Source: JANQIO01 sp965229625
Lineage (GTDB): Bacteria; Pseudomonadota; Gammaproteobacteria; Pseudomonadales; Halieaceae
Assembly: GCA_965229625.1 (NCBI GenBank)
Contig: CBDDJJ010000001.1
Coordinates: 558,001-622,000 of the forward strand
Reading direction: 5' to 3'
Length of the DNA: 64,000 nt
Shown here: piece after piece, positions 9,175 through 18,864 of the stretch
How positions within the stretch are numbered: the stretch's first letter is position 1
Layout: each line of letters starts with the position of its first letter
The notes under the pieces: model-generated
What the model was told of the DNA's origin: nothing
Databases searched by the model: none
Seen by the model: the letters and a program-made list of their open reading frames with translations, nothing else
Position numbers and translations under genes: made by a program

Positions 9175-10362
9175 ATGGAACGATTCATGATTGTGTCTAC
9201 CGACGGCCATGCCGGCCTGCCGATGGAAGGCTACCGCGATTACCTGGAGAGTCGCTACCACGAGGCGTTTGACGCGGCCCTGCCGATCCAGCGAAAGATG
9301 ACGCGCAAGGCCGAGGAAAAGCTGCTCATCGCCGAGTTCAACGACAAGTGGCGCCAGGGCATTGAAGATGATCTCAAGGGTGCCTGGGACGGCAGCGTAC
9401 GCAACCGCGTACTCGATGGCGATGGGGTGGCAGCGGAAGTGCTGTTCCCCGACGGGATCACCGAGCAAAATGCACCGCCGTTCGGGGCCGGTCTCGGGCT
9501 GAAGCCCTGGGGGGTTGATCCCGAGCTGCAATGGGCCGGTGCGCGGGCCCACAACCGCTGGATCGCGGAGTTTTGCCAGGACGACCCGGTACGCCGCCTG
9601 GGTCTCGCCATCGTGCTGATGCTTTACGACGTGGACGAAGCGCTGGCGGAAGTGAAATGGGCTCACGAGCATGGCCTCAAGGGTATCCTGATCCCTGCGC
9701 TGATGGGGGACAGGGATCCCTACAACCACCCGAAGTACTACCCGATCTGGGCTTATTGCGAGGAACACGGCCTGGTAGTCCATACCCATTCCGGCCCCTC
9801 GCCCGATTACAACTATGAGCTACCGGGCGCCATTGGCATCTTCCTGACCGAGTTCGCGTGGTGGGCCAGCAGGCCCCTGTGGCACATGATCTTTGGCGGT
9901 GTATTCGAAGAGTTTCCGCGCCTCAGATTTGTGATTACCGAAGTCAGTGAATTCTGGGTGCCGCACCTGCTGGAACTGATGGACGTGCGCGCATCGGTCA
10001 AGCACACCTCCGGCAAGCTCGGCGACTTCCGCAGCAATCTCACCATGGCGCCCAGCGACTACTTCCGGCGCAACTGCTGGATCGGCGCCTCCGCCCTGTT
10101 CGATGAAGGCTCTACCCAGGTCAGGCATGCGATCGGCATCGACCGGGTGATGTGGGGCACCGACTATCCGCATCCGGAAGGCTCCTGGCCTCATACCCAT
10201 GAGAAGCTGGTGAAATACATGAAGGGCATCCCGGAGCAGGAAATTGCCGCCATGCTGTCCGGCAATGCGTTGAATTGTTACGACGTGGACGTTCCAGCCC
10301 TGGAGGCCATTGCCGCCCGTATTGGCCCACTGAAATCTGATTTTATTGACGCGGCTGCCTGA
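9175..10362 (+). CDS. Amidohydrolase-2 family metal-dependent hydrolase or decarboxylase
   Basis: The 395-residue product belongs to the amidohydrolase-2 (ACMSD-like) TIM-barrel group, which contains decarboxylases and hydrolases of ring-derived acids. Visible candidate metal ligands are His12 in STDGHAG, His203/His205 in VVHTHSG and Asp330 in WGTDYPHPEGSWPH. The usual N-terminal HxH is reduced to a single DGH motif. The start at 9175 follows GAGGAGAAA. Open frame upstream belongs to the previous gene's tail in another frame. The position in the operon suggests it acts late on a carboxylated or lactone intermediate. The reaction is not determinable here. Confidence 0.82.
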   Translation: MERFMIVSTDGHAGLPMEGYRDYLESRYHEAFDAALPIQRKMTRKAEEKLLIAEFNDKWRQGIEDDLKGAWDGSVRNRVLDGDGVAAEVLFPDGITEQNAPPFGAGLGLKPWGVDPELQWAGARAHNRWIAEFCQDDPVRRLGLAIVLMLYDVDEALAEVKWAHEHGLKGILIPALMGDRDPYNHPKYYPIWAYCEEHGLVVHTHSGPSPDYNYELPGAIGIFLTEFAWWASRPLWHMIFGGVFEEFPRLRFVITEVSEFWVPHLLELMDVRASVKHTSGKLGDFRSNLTMAPSDYFRRNCWIGASALFDEGSTQVRHAIGIDRVMWGTDYPHPEGSWPHTHEKLVKYMKGIPEQEIAAMLSGNALNCYDVDVPALEAIAARIGPLKSDFIDAAA

Positions 10363-10381
10363 AGCCGCCGGGAGACCCCTA

Positions 10382-11407
10382 ATGTCTGAGCGCTTTCCCA
10401 TGCCGATGCCATTTGGCTGGTTCTGCATCGCCTACAGCGACGAACTCGAGATAGGCGAGGTGCGCAACATCCACTACTTTGACCGGGACATGGTGTTGTT
10501 TCGCACCGAGTCGGGCAAGGTCGGGCTGTCAGATCCCGCCTGTCCTCACCTCGGCGCTCACCTGGGCCACGGTGGCAAGGTGAAAGGAGAATCCATCCGC
10601 TGCCCGTTCCACCACTGGCAGTACGATACCAGGGGGGTAATCACCGATATCCCCTACGCCAGCCGCATCCCTCCCAAGTGGGAAGGGAAACCCTGCCTGA
10701 AAACTTATCCGGTCTGCGAGTTGAACGAGGTCATCTGGGCCTGGTATCACCCGCAGGACCTGCCCCCCGATCACGAGGTGATCGAGCTGGACGAGGTCAA
10801 CGATCCAACCTGGACAGAGCGTGCCCGCTACCAGTGGACCTTCGATTCCTGCCCCCAGGAAATCGCGGAGAACGGGGTCGACGTGGCGCATTTCAAGTAC
10901 GTACACCGCATGGAGGCTGTGCCCGAAGGGGAGACGCACTACGATGGCCATATCCGGCGCAGCCGGGTTTCAGGCGAGCGGACTACGAAGGGCGAGGACG
11001 GCGCGGACGCCCAGGTGGAAGCCATCGTCGAAGTGGTACAGAACGGTGCGGGACAGAAGTGGGTGCGTTTTTCCGGCTTCATGGAGTACCTGCTGCAGGT
11101 GTTGGTAACGCCCGTCAATGACGAAGCCGTCGACGTGCGATTTGTTTACCTGCATCAACCGCATGCCGAGGGCTCCTTCGAGCACCAGGCACTGCAGGCT
11201 GCCATCGAGAACACCAATGGCCAGCGCGGCCTGGAGGGAGACATACCGATCTGGCACAACAAGTTTCACCTGAGCAACCCGGTGCTGTGCGACGGAGACG
11301 GGCCCATCATGCGGTTCAGAAAGTACTTTGCGCAGTTCTACGTCGGCGGCCCCTACCCCGATGAGAGCGGCGTGCCCGTCGACTTGGACGTCATCTCAAG
11401 TAGCTGA
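10382..11407 (+). CDS. Rieske non-heme iron oxygenase, oxygenase component (KshA-like)
   Basis: This 341-residue protein has an N-terminal Rieske [2Fe-2S] domain with Cys54/His56 in CPHLGAH and Cys74/His77 in CPFHHW. A catalytic domain carries the mononuclear iron motif N164-x5-H170-x4-H175 (NGVDVAHFKYVH). Size and layout resemble KshA and related class I oxygenases that hydroxylate steroids or polycyclic substrates. Similarity to KshA is my reading, not a search result. No reductase component is adjacent, so electrons must come from a partner elsewhere. The start at 10382 has GGGAG upstream and lies 19 bases after the amidohydrolase stop. Confidence 0.88.
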   Translation: MSERFPMPMPFGWFCIAYSDELEIGEVRNIHYFDRDMVLFRTESGKVGLSDPACPHLGAHLGHGGKVKGESIRCPFHHWQYDTRGVITDIPYASRIPPKWEGKPCLKTYPVCELNEVIWAWYHPQDLPPDHEVIELDEVNDPTWTERARYQWTFDSCPQEIAENGVDVAHFKYVHRMEAVPEGETHYDGHIRRSRVSGERTTKGEDGADAQVEAIVEVVQNGAGQKWVRFSGFMEYLLQVLVTPVNDEAVDVRFVYLHQPHAEGSFEHQALQAAIENTNGQRGLEGDIPIWHNKFHLSNPVLCDGDGPIMRFRKYFAQFYVGGPYPDESGVPVDLDVISSS

Positions 11408-11437
11408 AGACGGCCTCTGCAGCAAAGGAGTGAATGC

Positions 11438-12304
11438 ATGGAAGATGGCTTCCAGGGAAGGACCGCGGTAGTCACCGGTGGCGCCTCCGGCGTTGGCCGC
11501 AGTCTGTGTGAGCTGTTCGCCAGGGAGGGTATGAACGTGGTGATGGCCGACGTAGAGCAGGAAGCACTGGAGCGCGCCAGCGCCGAGCTTCAAGCCCGGG
11601 GCCTCAGCGTTGCCGGGTTGCAGGCTGATGTAACCTGTCCCGAGTCGATGGCCGACCTGGAGTCCAGGAGTCGAGCGCTGTACGGCAACATACATGTCCT
11701 CTGCAACAACGCCGGAGTCGGCATAAAGGAGTCACAGCGCCGCATGTGGACCCTCACGCCCAATGACTGGCAGTGGGGCTTCAGTGTCAACGTGTTGGGG
11801 GTAGCCAACGGGGTGCGGGCATTTGTGCCCAATATGCTGGCCCATGGGGAACCCGGCCATGTGGTCAACACCTCATCCGGTAATGGCGGTCTGGCATCGT
11901 TGCCGACCACGCCAATTTACGCGGGCACCAAAGCTGCCGTCACCAGCATGTCGGAGGTATTGCACTACCAGTTCCTGATGGAGGGTGCGGCCCTGCAGGC
12001 CCACGTGCTGTTCCCGGGCCCGCACCTGGTCAACACCAACATCTTGAGCTCGATGCGCAACCGTCCTTCGGAACTGCGTGACGATGATGATCCCGTGGCT
12101 TACACCACCATGGCAGACCTGGCCAAAGCGTCGGGGATCAGGAATATGAAACTGACGGAACCGGAAGAAGTCGCCCAGACCTGCCTGGCGGGAATGAAAG
12201 CGGGTCGGTTTTGGATACTCCCGGCCAGCAAGGACGCGGACGCCAGGCTGAGAGAGCGCACCGAGAGCATTCTCGCGCGCCGCACGCCGGGATTACCGTC
12301 TTAA
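11438..12304 (+). CDS. Short-chain dehydrogenase/reductase
   Basis: A 288-residue classical SDR with the cofactor motif TGGASGVG (13-20), NNAGVG, a serine-rich NTSSGNG segment and the catalytic YAGTK (Tyr161, Lys165). It should oxidise a hydroxyl or reduce a ketone using NAD(P). The AAAGGAG ribosome binding site precedes the ATG. It is the last gene of the rightward catabolic arm, 30 bases after the Rieske oxygenase, and fits a hydroxysteroid-dehydrogenase-like step. Its C-terminus ends 33 bases from the opposing LysR gene. Confidence 0.88.
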   Translation: MEDGFQGRTAVVTGGASGVGRSLCELFAREGMNVVMADVEQEALERASAELQARGLSVAGLQADVTCPESMADLESRSRALYGNIHVLCNNAGVGIKESQRRMWTLTPNDWQWGFSVNVLGVANGVRAFVPNMLAHGEPGHVVNTSSGNGGLASLPTTPIYAGTKAAVTSMSEVLHYQFLMEGAALQAHVLFPGPHLVNTNILSSMRNRPSELRDDDDPVAYTTMADLAKASGIRNMKLTEPEEVAQTCLAGMKAGRFWILPASKDADARLRERTESILARRTPGLPS

Positions 12305-12336
12305 GCAAACCCGGCGGCTGCTATTGCGCCGGTTTC

Positions 12337-13260
12337 CTAACTGCCTTGTGCGTTCTGGCGGCTGGCAACACGATCAACGACCGTGTTTTCCCGGAAGTAA
12401 CTGATCAGGAAATCCACGAAGAACCGGACTTTGGTAGACAGGTGGCGGCTGTGGGGGTAGACCGCCCAGGTCTCACGCCAATAGTGGCTCCAGGGCTGGT
12501 CCAGCACGGCGAGCTGACCATCATCCACTGCCTGCTGCACATAGAAGTTGGGCAACTGCGCCACACCGATGCCTGCCTTGGCAGCAGCCATGATCGTTGC
12601 ACCGTTTTCACTGACCCAGTTCCCGGACACTCTCACCTTGGTTGTCGTTTTGCCGTCCAGGTTGAGTAACCAGGCGCGTTCCGGACCAGCCAGGCAGTTG
12701 TGCTTCACAAGCCCCTCCACCGAATCGGGCTCGCCGTGCAAATCCCAGTAGTCCGGCGCGGCCACCAGGCTGAGCGTATGCCCCCACAGGCTACGAGCGA
12801 CCAGCGAGGAGTCTTCGAGCTTGCCGTAGCGGATGGTGAGGTCGTAGCCCTCGGCTATCAAATCGACGTCGCGGAAACTGGAATGCACATCAACGGATAT
12901 TTCCGGATAAGTGCGACAAAACTCTGCAATGGCGGCCGCCATATACTGCACGCCGAAGCGGCTGTTCAGGGCGAGCTTGAGCGTCCCCTTCGGTTTCTGC
13001 TGCATGTCGGCAACAGTGGATTCGGCTCGCTCGAACTGCTCCGCCATGGCCTGGCATTGCTGATAAAAAGCGTCTCCGATCTCGGTTAAGGTGAGCTTGC
13101 GCGTGGTGCGCTGCAGGAGCCGTGATTCCAGGCGGTCCTCAAGATTGGACACCTGCTTGCTGACGTAGGATTTGGACACGCCCATACGCTCAGCCGCTCC
13201 GGTGAAGCTACCGGTTTCCACGACGTGCATAAACTCGTCGATTCCTTCCCAACGCGACAT
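12337..13260 (-). CDS. LysR-type transcriptional regulator
   Basis: The 307-residue protein has an N-terminal winged helix-turn-helix (about 5-62, GSFTGAAERMGVSKSYVSKQ) and a C-terminal substrate-binding domain with segments typical of the family. I start at the ATG at 13260, which follows CAGGAGAA, rather than six codons upstream. It is convergent with the SDR gene and closes the catabolic cluster, so it is a plausible regulator of the divergent promoter region near 3.3 kb. It resembles the large CrgA/AaeR-like subgroup, whose targets vary. Confidence 0.88.
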   Translation of the reverse strand: MSRWEGIDEFMHVVETGSFTGAAERMGVSKSYVSKQVSNLEDRLESRLLQRTTRKLTLTEIGDAFYQQCQAMAEQFERAESTVADMQQKPKGTLKLALNSRFGVQYMAAAIAEFCRTYPEISVDVHSSFRDVDLIAEGYDLTIRYGKLEDSSLVARSLWGHTLSLVAAPDYWDLHGEPDSVEGLVKHNCLAGPERAWLLNLDGKTTTKVRVSGNWVSENGATIMAAAKAGIGVAQLPNFYVQQAVDDGQLAVLDQPWSHYWRETWAVYPHSRHLSTKVRFFVDFLISYFRENTVVDRVASRQNAQGS

Positions 13261-13336
13261 CGAGTTCTCCTGCGTCAACGCCTGTCGTACGCAGATTACC
13301 AGCTAAGTCCTGCTGCGGGAAAACCCGGCCCAAGAC

Positions 13337-15262
13337 CTACAGGGACTCTGCCCTCACCTGTTGGTGCATCGACGCGACATAGCGGAGGAACTCGTCGCCT
13401 TCCATGGCGCGCGCCCAGTAGAAACCCTGCCCCATGTCGCAACCGAGATCGGCCACCTTGTTGGCGACGGCCTGGCTGTCCACGCCTTCGGCGACGGTGG
13501 TCAGGTCGAAGCTCCGCGCAATCCCCAGCATGGCCTGTACCAGGGCCTCGTCGCCGGTGTCGGTGTCGACCCGGGAAATGAAACTGCGGTCCACTTTGAG
13601 GACGTTGGTGCGATGGCGCTTGAGATACTGCAGGCTGGAGTAGCCGGTGCCAAAATCGTCGATCGCCAGCGATACTCCCATCTCGCTCAAGCGGTCGATG
13701 GCTTCACTCACCTGGCCCCCGTACTCGATCAGCATGGTCTCGGTGAGCTCCAGTTCCAGCAGCCCTGGCGCCAGCCCGCTGTGAGCGAGGGAGCTCTGCA
13801 CCAATTCGACGATGTGGCCGCGCTTGAAGTCCATCGGCGACACATTGACGGAAACCGACAACTGGGGATAACCCGCCGAGTGCCACTCCGCACAGGCCTG
13901 GCAGGCCGCGGGGATGACCCACTCGGTAATATCGACTATTACCCCGCTGCGTTCCGCGAGCTGGATAAACCTGCCAGGATCAAGCAGCCCCGCTGTCGGA
14001 TGCTGCCACCGTACCAGAGCCTCGGCACCGACCACCTCACCCGAGTGCAGTGACAGCCTGGGCTGGAAGTGCAGTTCCAACTGTTGCTTGGGAACCGCTT
14101 CCCGCAGTTCGGTCAGCATGTTGAGGTCACGGGTGGCATCGGTATTCATGGCGCTGTTGAAGAAGCGATAGCCGTTGCGCCCTTTTTCCTTCACATCGTA
14201 CATGGCGATGTCCGCCAGTTTGCTGACGACTTCGAAGTCCTCACCGTCTGCCGGCGACATGGCGATACCGATTGAAGCGGTGAGCACCACATTGGCGTCG
14301 GCCAGGGTGGTGGGCTGGCGGATGGCATCGAGCAGCTTGAGAGCGATGGCAGCGGCCTGTTCCTGGGACTGGATGTCTTCCAGTATCACCAGGAACTCAT
14401 CGCCACCCTGGCGGCACACCTGGTCGCTGTCTCGCAGTGCCGCTTCCAGGCGAACGGCCACCTTGACCAGCATGTCATCACCGGCCTGGTGACCGTAAGA
14501 GTCATTGACCGACTTGAAGTGGTCGAGGTCTACAAACAGAGTGGCCACCATCTTTCCCTGGCGCCGCGCCAGCGCCAGGGCGTGGTTGAAGAACTCGCGG
14601 GCCAGGGAGCGATTTGGCAGCCCGGTGAGGGCGTCGTGGAACACCAGGCGCTCGATACGCGCCTGGGACTCCAGCGCGCGCCGGTTTTCGGCCTGCAGGC
14701 TGGCAAAGATATGCCTGAGGTCGCGGGCGATCACCCAGGCGATGTAGGCGGAGACCAGCAGGATCACGAGGATGATCACCATCGCGGTGAGGCCCGTAGA
14801 GGCGGGATCGTTGCTCCACCAGCCCCAGTGGTTAACAAGGCCAATGCCGATGACCGTCAGGCTGGAATAGGCGAGCAGCACGAAGAACAGCCGTCTGTGC
14901 CCCATCAGCGCGGTGAATACCAGCAGCACGGGAAAAGCCAGCACCACTTCGTCACGCAGCCCCTTGAACAGCCACATGAACACGCTGAGCATCACGGCAA
15001 TCATGCTGAGCATGATCACGCGGGCCAGGTCTGCCAGCTCGCGCCGCACCATCCAGGGCACCAGGCACATGGACAATGCCGTGACCGCCAGCATTGCTTC
15101 CACCAGGCCGACACGACCCTGGCCCAGGCGTAGCAGCAAAACCGCGACGATAGCGGCCTCAAGCGACCAGAACAGTTGCTTTAAATGGTGAAAACGAAAA
15201 CCGGTTTCAGTTGTTCGAGGGGCGTGGTTTCCGAGACCCGCTCCCGCGTGTTCCTTCTCCAT
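13337..15262 (-). CDS. GGDEF-EAL cyclic-di-GMP signalling membrane protein
   Basis: This 641-residue protein has several N-terminal membrane helices (about 25-185), then a GGDEF domain with intact GGDEF at 286-290, then an EAL domain with Glu414-Ala-Leu and DDFGTGYSSLQYLK. Both catalytic motifs look intact, so it could make or degrade cyclic-di-GMP. Which activity dominates is unknown. The membrane part has no obvious ligand motif. A GTG two codons upstream is an alternative start. The gene lies 76 bases upstream of the LysR gene on the same strand but has no evident functional link to it. Confidence 0.9.
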   Translation of the reverse strand: MEKEHAGAGLGNHAPRTTETGFRFHHLKQLFWSLEAAIVAVLLLRLGQGRVGLVEAMLAVTALSMCLVPWMVRRELADLARVIMLSMIAVMLSVFMWLFKGLRDEVVLAFPVLLVFTALMGHRRLFFVLLAYSSLTVIGIGLVNHWGWWSNDPASTGLTAMVIILVILLVSAYIAWVIARDLRHIFASLQAENRRALESQARIERLVFHDALTGLPNRSLAREFFNHALALARRQGKMVATLFVDLDHFKSVNDSYGHQAGDDMLVKVAVRLEAALRDSDQVCRQGGDEFLVILEDIQSQEQAAAIALKLLDAIRQPTTLADANVVLTASIGIAMSPADGEDFEVVSKLADIAMYDVKEKGRNGYRFFNSAMNTDATRDLNMLTELREAVPKQQLELHFQPRLSLHSGEVVGAEALVRWQHPTAGLLDPGRFIQLAERSGVIVDITEWVIPAACQACAEWHSAGYPQLSVSVNVSPMDFKRGHIVELVQSSLAHSGLAPGLLELELTETMLIEYGGQVSEAIDRLSEMGVSLAIDDFGTGYSSLQYLKRHRTNVLKVDRSFISRVDTDTGDEALVQAMLGIARSFDLTTVAEGVDSQAVANKVADLGCDMGQGFYWARAMEGDEFLRYVASMHQQVRAESL

Positions 15263-15354
15263 GAGCACTCACCGCCTGAGCGCATGGCCTGGTAGCCCAT
15301 GCTCTACTCACGCTCTACTCAAAGTCTGGCACAGGTGGGAGATTTTGCCCGGGC

Positions 15355-15852
15355 CTAGTCTTCGCCCCATTCGAAGTCGTCACCGACGAACTCTTCGCCG
15401 ACGGCATTCTCGCTAAGTCCCTGGCTGCTGTCACCGCCGTAGCACTCATCCACCTCGTTCTTGGCGGACATGTAGGCCAGCAGCAGCTTGCGCTTCACAT
15501 CCATCTCCTCGAGCAGGGTGAGGTCTTCATACATCAGGGCGTTGCCGTAACCCTGGAGCGGGCCATCTATGGGGCGAGCGCACTTGTGGATCGGCATATT
15601 GGCCGGAAGTTGCTCATCGGAGCGGTACATGAAGATCTGCAGGTCGTCAGCAAAGTAGACAAAATCCACGTCGCCGTCTTCCTTCCGGTCGGTCATGCAC
15701 ATGGTATAGATCAGGAAGGAGTCACAGCTCGTGAGCCCGGGATTATCCACCACGGGGAACCCCGACTGCTGGGTTGAAGCACAGGCAGTGGTCAACGCAG
15801 CGAGCAGCAGTGAAACAGTCAGGCGGAGCCGGGTCATGAGCTTTGTAGTCAT
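15355..15852 (-). CDS. Small hypothetical lipoprotein
   Basis: This 165-residue protein begins with a signal peptide and lipobox LTTAC, placing the lipidated cysteine at residue 24. The mature part is acidic, cysteine-containing (pairs around CDSFLIYTMC and KCARPIDG) and ends in a strongly acidic tail. The start at 15852 is supported by GCGCGAGG about 7 bases upstream, and the longer open frame has no leader. I do not recognise the family. It is divergent from arfB. Confidence 0.7.
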   Translation of the reverse strand: MTTKLMTRLRLTVSLLLAALTTACASTQQSGFPVVDNPGLTSCDSFLIYTMCMTDRKEDGDVDFVYFADDLQIFMYRSDEQLPANMPIHKCARPIDGPLQGYGNALMYEDLTLLEEMDVKRKLLLAYMSAKNEVDECYGGDSSQGLSENAVGEEFVGDDFEWGED

Positions 15853-15962
15853 CGGAAACCTCGCGCATAGTACGCTGAAGGCCGGTGGTTGTCTGCGGCT
15901 GGCCGGTAGCTGTCGCACGTTTTGTGTACCATGTCGCTAATTTTCTACAGTGTACATACGTA

Positions 15963-16376
15963 GTGTTACGAATTTCTGATCAAATTAGCGTTCCCGAAGA
16001 AGAAATCGAATTATCCGCCATACGCGCGCAGGGCGCCGGCGGGCAGAACGTCAACAAGGTCTCCAGTGCCATCCACCTGCGTTTCGACATCATTCACTCC
16101 TCCCTGCCCGAGCCGCTCAAGGCACGGTTACTGGCTTCGCGGGACCGCCGCATCTCCCGCGATGGCGTGCTGGTGATCAAGGCACAACGGTACCGCAGCC
16201 AGGAAAAGAACCGGGCCGACGCGCTCGCAAGGCTTGCCGAACTCCTCGAAGGCGCCAGCCAGGTTCGCAAGCCGCGGCGCGCCACCCGGCCCAGCCGCGC
16301 GGCCCGTCGCAGGCGCATGGACGACAAGGCCCGGCGCGGTGAAACCAAAGCCATGCGCCGCAAGCCGCCGCTGTGA
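15963..16376 (+). CDS. arfB: Alternative ribosome-rescue peptidyl-tRNA hydrolase ArfB
   Basis: This 137-residue protein (GTG start) releases peptides from ribosomes stalled on non-stop mRNA. It keeps the release-factor GGQ motif in IRAQGAGGQNVNKVSSAIHL and the basic C-terminal tail (RPSRAARRRRMDDKARRG) that inserts into the mRNA channel. Length is close to the usual 140. The ribosome binding site is weak, so the exact start is slightly uncertain. Confidence 0.92.
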   Translation: MLRISDQISVPEEEIELSAIRAQGAGGQNVNKVSSAIHLRFDIIHSSLPEPLKARLLASRDRRISRDGVLVIKAQRYRSQEKNRADALARLAELLEGASQVRKPRRATRPSRAARRRRMDDKARRGETKAMRRKPPL

Positions 16377-16520
16377 GCCACCCGTCCGTGACCACACCGG
16401 GTACCCCGGTTACACTTGCGGGCTTTGCCATCCACGGACGAGGCGACCGATCTTGAAAGCCATCCTATCGCACTGCCCAGAGCGTCCACGCGCATGCCAG
16501 CGCGGTGGCGGCGAGGCCTG

Positions 16521-17519
16521 ATGGACCCTGTCACCCAGGGCGTACTCGGCGCCGCAGCCCCGAAGAGTGTTGCACCACCGGAGCACGCGAGAATCGCCTG
16601 CCTGCTGGGTTTCCTGGCGGGCATGGCCCCGGACCTGGATGTATTGATCCGCTCGCCCGAGGACCCGCTGCTGTTCCTCGAGTTTCACCGCCAGTTCACG
16701 CATTCCCTGGTGTTTATCCCGGTAGGCGGGTTCGTCGTGGGCTACCTGCTGCACAGGCTGTACGCCGCTCGCCGCGGCCTGTCCCTGCGCAGTTCGGTGC
16801 TGTATTGCACCCTGGGCTATGGCACCCATGCCCTGCTCGATGCCTGTACCACCTACGGCACCCAGCTCCTGTGGCCCTTCAGCGACCAGCGTTTCGCCTG
16901 GAATACCGTATCGGTGATAGACCCGCTTTTCACGCTGCCAATTCTACTGCTGGTCGGCATCGGCGCCTGGCGCCGCAAGGCCCTGCTGGCGCGGCTGGCG
17001 CTGGCCTGGGCGATCGCCTACCCGACCCTTGGCCTGGTGCAACGGGACCGGGCAGAGGCCGTGGGCTGGGCGCTGGCGGAACGTCGCGGGCATGCGCCCA
17101 TCCGGCTCGAAGCCAAGCCCAGTTTCGCCAACCTGCTGGTCTGGAAGGTGGTGTATGAGACGGATCGACACTACCACGTTGACGCCGTGCGGGCAGGCTA
17201 TGAGCTCACCACCTTTGAAGGCGGCAAGGTGCCTAAGCTCAATGTGGCACGGGATTTCCCCTGGCTGATGCCCGGCAGTCAACAAGCGCTCGATATCGAG
17301 CGCTTCCGCTGGTTCTCCAACGGATACCTGGCGGTAGAGCCCGGAAATCCCTACCGGATTACCGACATCCGCTACTCGATGGTCCCCAATGAGATCAAGG
17401 GCTTGTGGAGTATCGAACTGGACCCTGCGGCCGATCAGTCGAGCCATGTCGGCTATGTCGTCGCGCGAAACGCGGACGAACGTGCCATGAACAGCTTTCG
17501 GGCAATGTTATTCCCCTAA
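16521..17519 (+). CDS. YdjM/DUF457-type membrane metal-dependent hydrolase
   Basis: The 332-residue product opens with MDPVTQGVLGAA and GMAPDLDVL, then HRQFTHSL, the pattern of the YdjM/YbcI (DUF457) inner-membrane family annotated as metal-dependent hydrolases. Several membrane helices occupy about 60-170, and a soluble C-terminal half follows. The ATG at 16521 is chosen because the family motif begins directly there, with GGCGAGG just upstream. Substrate unknown. Confidence 0.8.
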   Translation: MDPVTQGVLGAAAPKSVAPPEHARIACLLGFLAGMAPDLDVLIRSPEDPLLFLEFHRQFTHSLVFIPVGGFVVGYLLHRLYAARRGLSLRSSVLYCTLGYGTHALLDACTTYGTQLLWPFSDQRFAWNTVSVIDPLFTLPILLLVGIGAWRRKALLARLALAWAIAYPTLGLVQRDRAEAVGWALAERRGHAPIRLEAKPSFANLLVWKVVYETDRHYHVDAVRAGYELTTFEGGKVPKLNVARDFPWLMPGSQQALDIERFRWFSNGYLAVEPGNPYRITDIRYSMVPNEIKGLWSIELDPAADQSSHVGYVVARNADERAMNSFRAMLFP

Positions 17520-17544
17520 ATAACAAACACTTGGCTTTATTACT

Positions 17545-18864
17545 TTGAGTAAATTCAAGCCGTCCACCGCCGCTGCTGTGGTGATTGCCAACATGATTGG
17601 CACCGGCGTATTCACCAGTCTCGGCTACCAGTTGGTGGAACTGGAGTCAGGCTTTGTGCTGCTCATGCTGTGGGCAGTCGGCGGGGTGGCGGCGCTGTGT
17701 GGCGCGCTGTCTTATGCCGAGCTGGGCGCCGCCCTGCCGCGCTCGGGCGGCGAGTACCACTTCCTGTCGGAGATCTATCATCCCGCCGCGGGCTTCATTT
17801 CAGGCTGGGTCTCGGCCACCGTGGGTTTTGCAGCCCCTACGGCACTCGCGGCCCTCACCTTCGGCAGCTACCTCGCGTCGGTCATCCCTGCACTCTCACC
17901 GCTGTGGCTGGCGACCGCAGTTATCGTGGTGCTGAGTACCGTGCATTGCACCAGCCACCGGCAATCGGGCGGCGCACAAAGCCTGCTGACTGTACTCAAG
18001 GTTCTGCTGATTCTCGGCTTCAGCGGGCTGGCGTTGCTGTGGGGAGACAACCCACAACCCATAGCGTTCACACCCCAGGCGGGAGATGGTGAACTCCTGC
18101 TGAGCGGTGCCTTTGCCGTGTCTTTGATTTATGTGAATTACGCGTTTTCAGGCTGGAATGCCGCCACCTATATCAGCGGCGAAATCGAAGCTCCGCAGCG
18201 GCAACTGCCCCGCGTGTTGTTTGGCAGCACCTGCCTGGTAGCGCTGGCCTACCTGCTGCTGAACTATGTGTTTCTGGCCGTGGCACCTGCGGAGGCCATG
18301 AAGGGCCAGGTGGAGGTAGGCTACATCGCCGCCAAATACGTGTTCGGGGGCATGGCCGCTGACATCATGGGCAGCCTGCTGGCACTGATGCTGATTTCCA
18401 CGGTCAGCGCCATGATCCTGGCGGGACCACGGGTGTTGCATGCCATCGGTGAAGACTTTCCCCTGTTCCAGGCCCTTGGCCACACCAACAGTGACGGCAT
18501 TCCCGTACGCGCCATCCTGCTGCAGACAGGGGTAAGCCTGGCATTCCTGTGGACGTCGTCCTTCGAGAGCATACTGGTATTGGCCGGCGCCACCATGGCC
18601 CTCAATACCTTTTTCACCGTGCTGGGCGTGTTTGTCCTGCGCCGCAACCAACCGGAACTACCGCGCCCCTACCGTACCTGGGCTTATCCGCTACCGCCCC
18701 TGGTGTTCCTGCTCATCACCGGCTGGACGCTTTTCTATACTGTGCAGCAGCGGCCCCGGGAAGCCTGGCTCTGCCTTGCCGTGCTGGTGTCCGGCGCGGC
18801 TCTCTATAAGCTCAGCGTGGTGCTGGGACAACGTGCAATGGGAAAACAAAATCATGGACTTTGA
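17545..18864 (+). CDS. APC-family amino acid/amine permease
   Basis: A 439-residue polytopic membrane protein with about 12 hydrophobic segments. The first contains the helix-1 motif ANMIGTGVFTSLG typical of amino acid-polyamine-organocation transporters. A TTG start is used in my reading, with a poor ribosome binding site. Its 3' end overlaps the acyl-CoA dehydrogenase start by 11 bases, which suggests co-expression and perhaps uptake of that enzyme's precursor. The substrate is not predictable from sequence alone. Confidence 0.85.
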   Translation: MSKFKPSTAAAVVIANMIGTGVFTSLGYQLVELESGFVLLMLWAVGGVAALCGALSYAELGAALPRSGGEYHFLSEIYHPAAGFISGWVSATVGFAAPTALAALTFGSYLASVIPALSPLWLATAVIVVLSTVHCTSHRQSGGAQSLLTVLKVLLILGFSGLALLWGDNPQPIAFTPQAGDGELLLSGAFAVSLIYVNYAFSGWNAATYISGEIEAPQRQLPRVLFGSTCLVALAYLLLNYVFLAVAPAEAMKGQVEVGYIAAKYVFGGMAADIMGSLLALMLISTVSAMILAGPRVLHAIGEDFPLFQALGHTNSDGIPVRAILLQTGVSLAFLWTSSFESILVLAGATMALNTFFTVLGVFVLRRNQPELPRPYRTWAYPLPPLVFLLITGWTLFYTVQQRPREAWLCLAVLVSGAALYKLSVVLGQRAMGKQNHGL

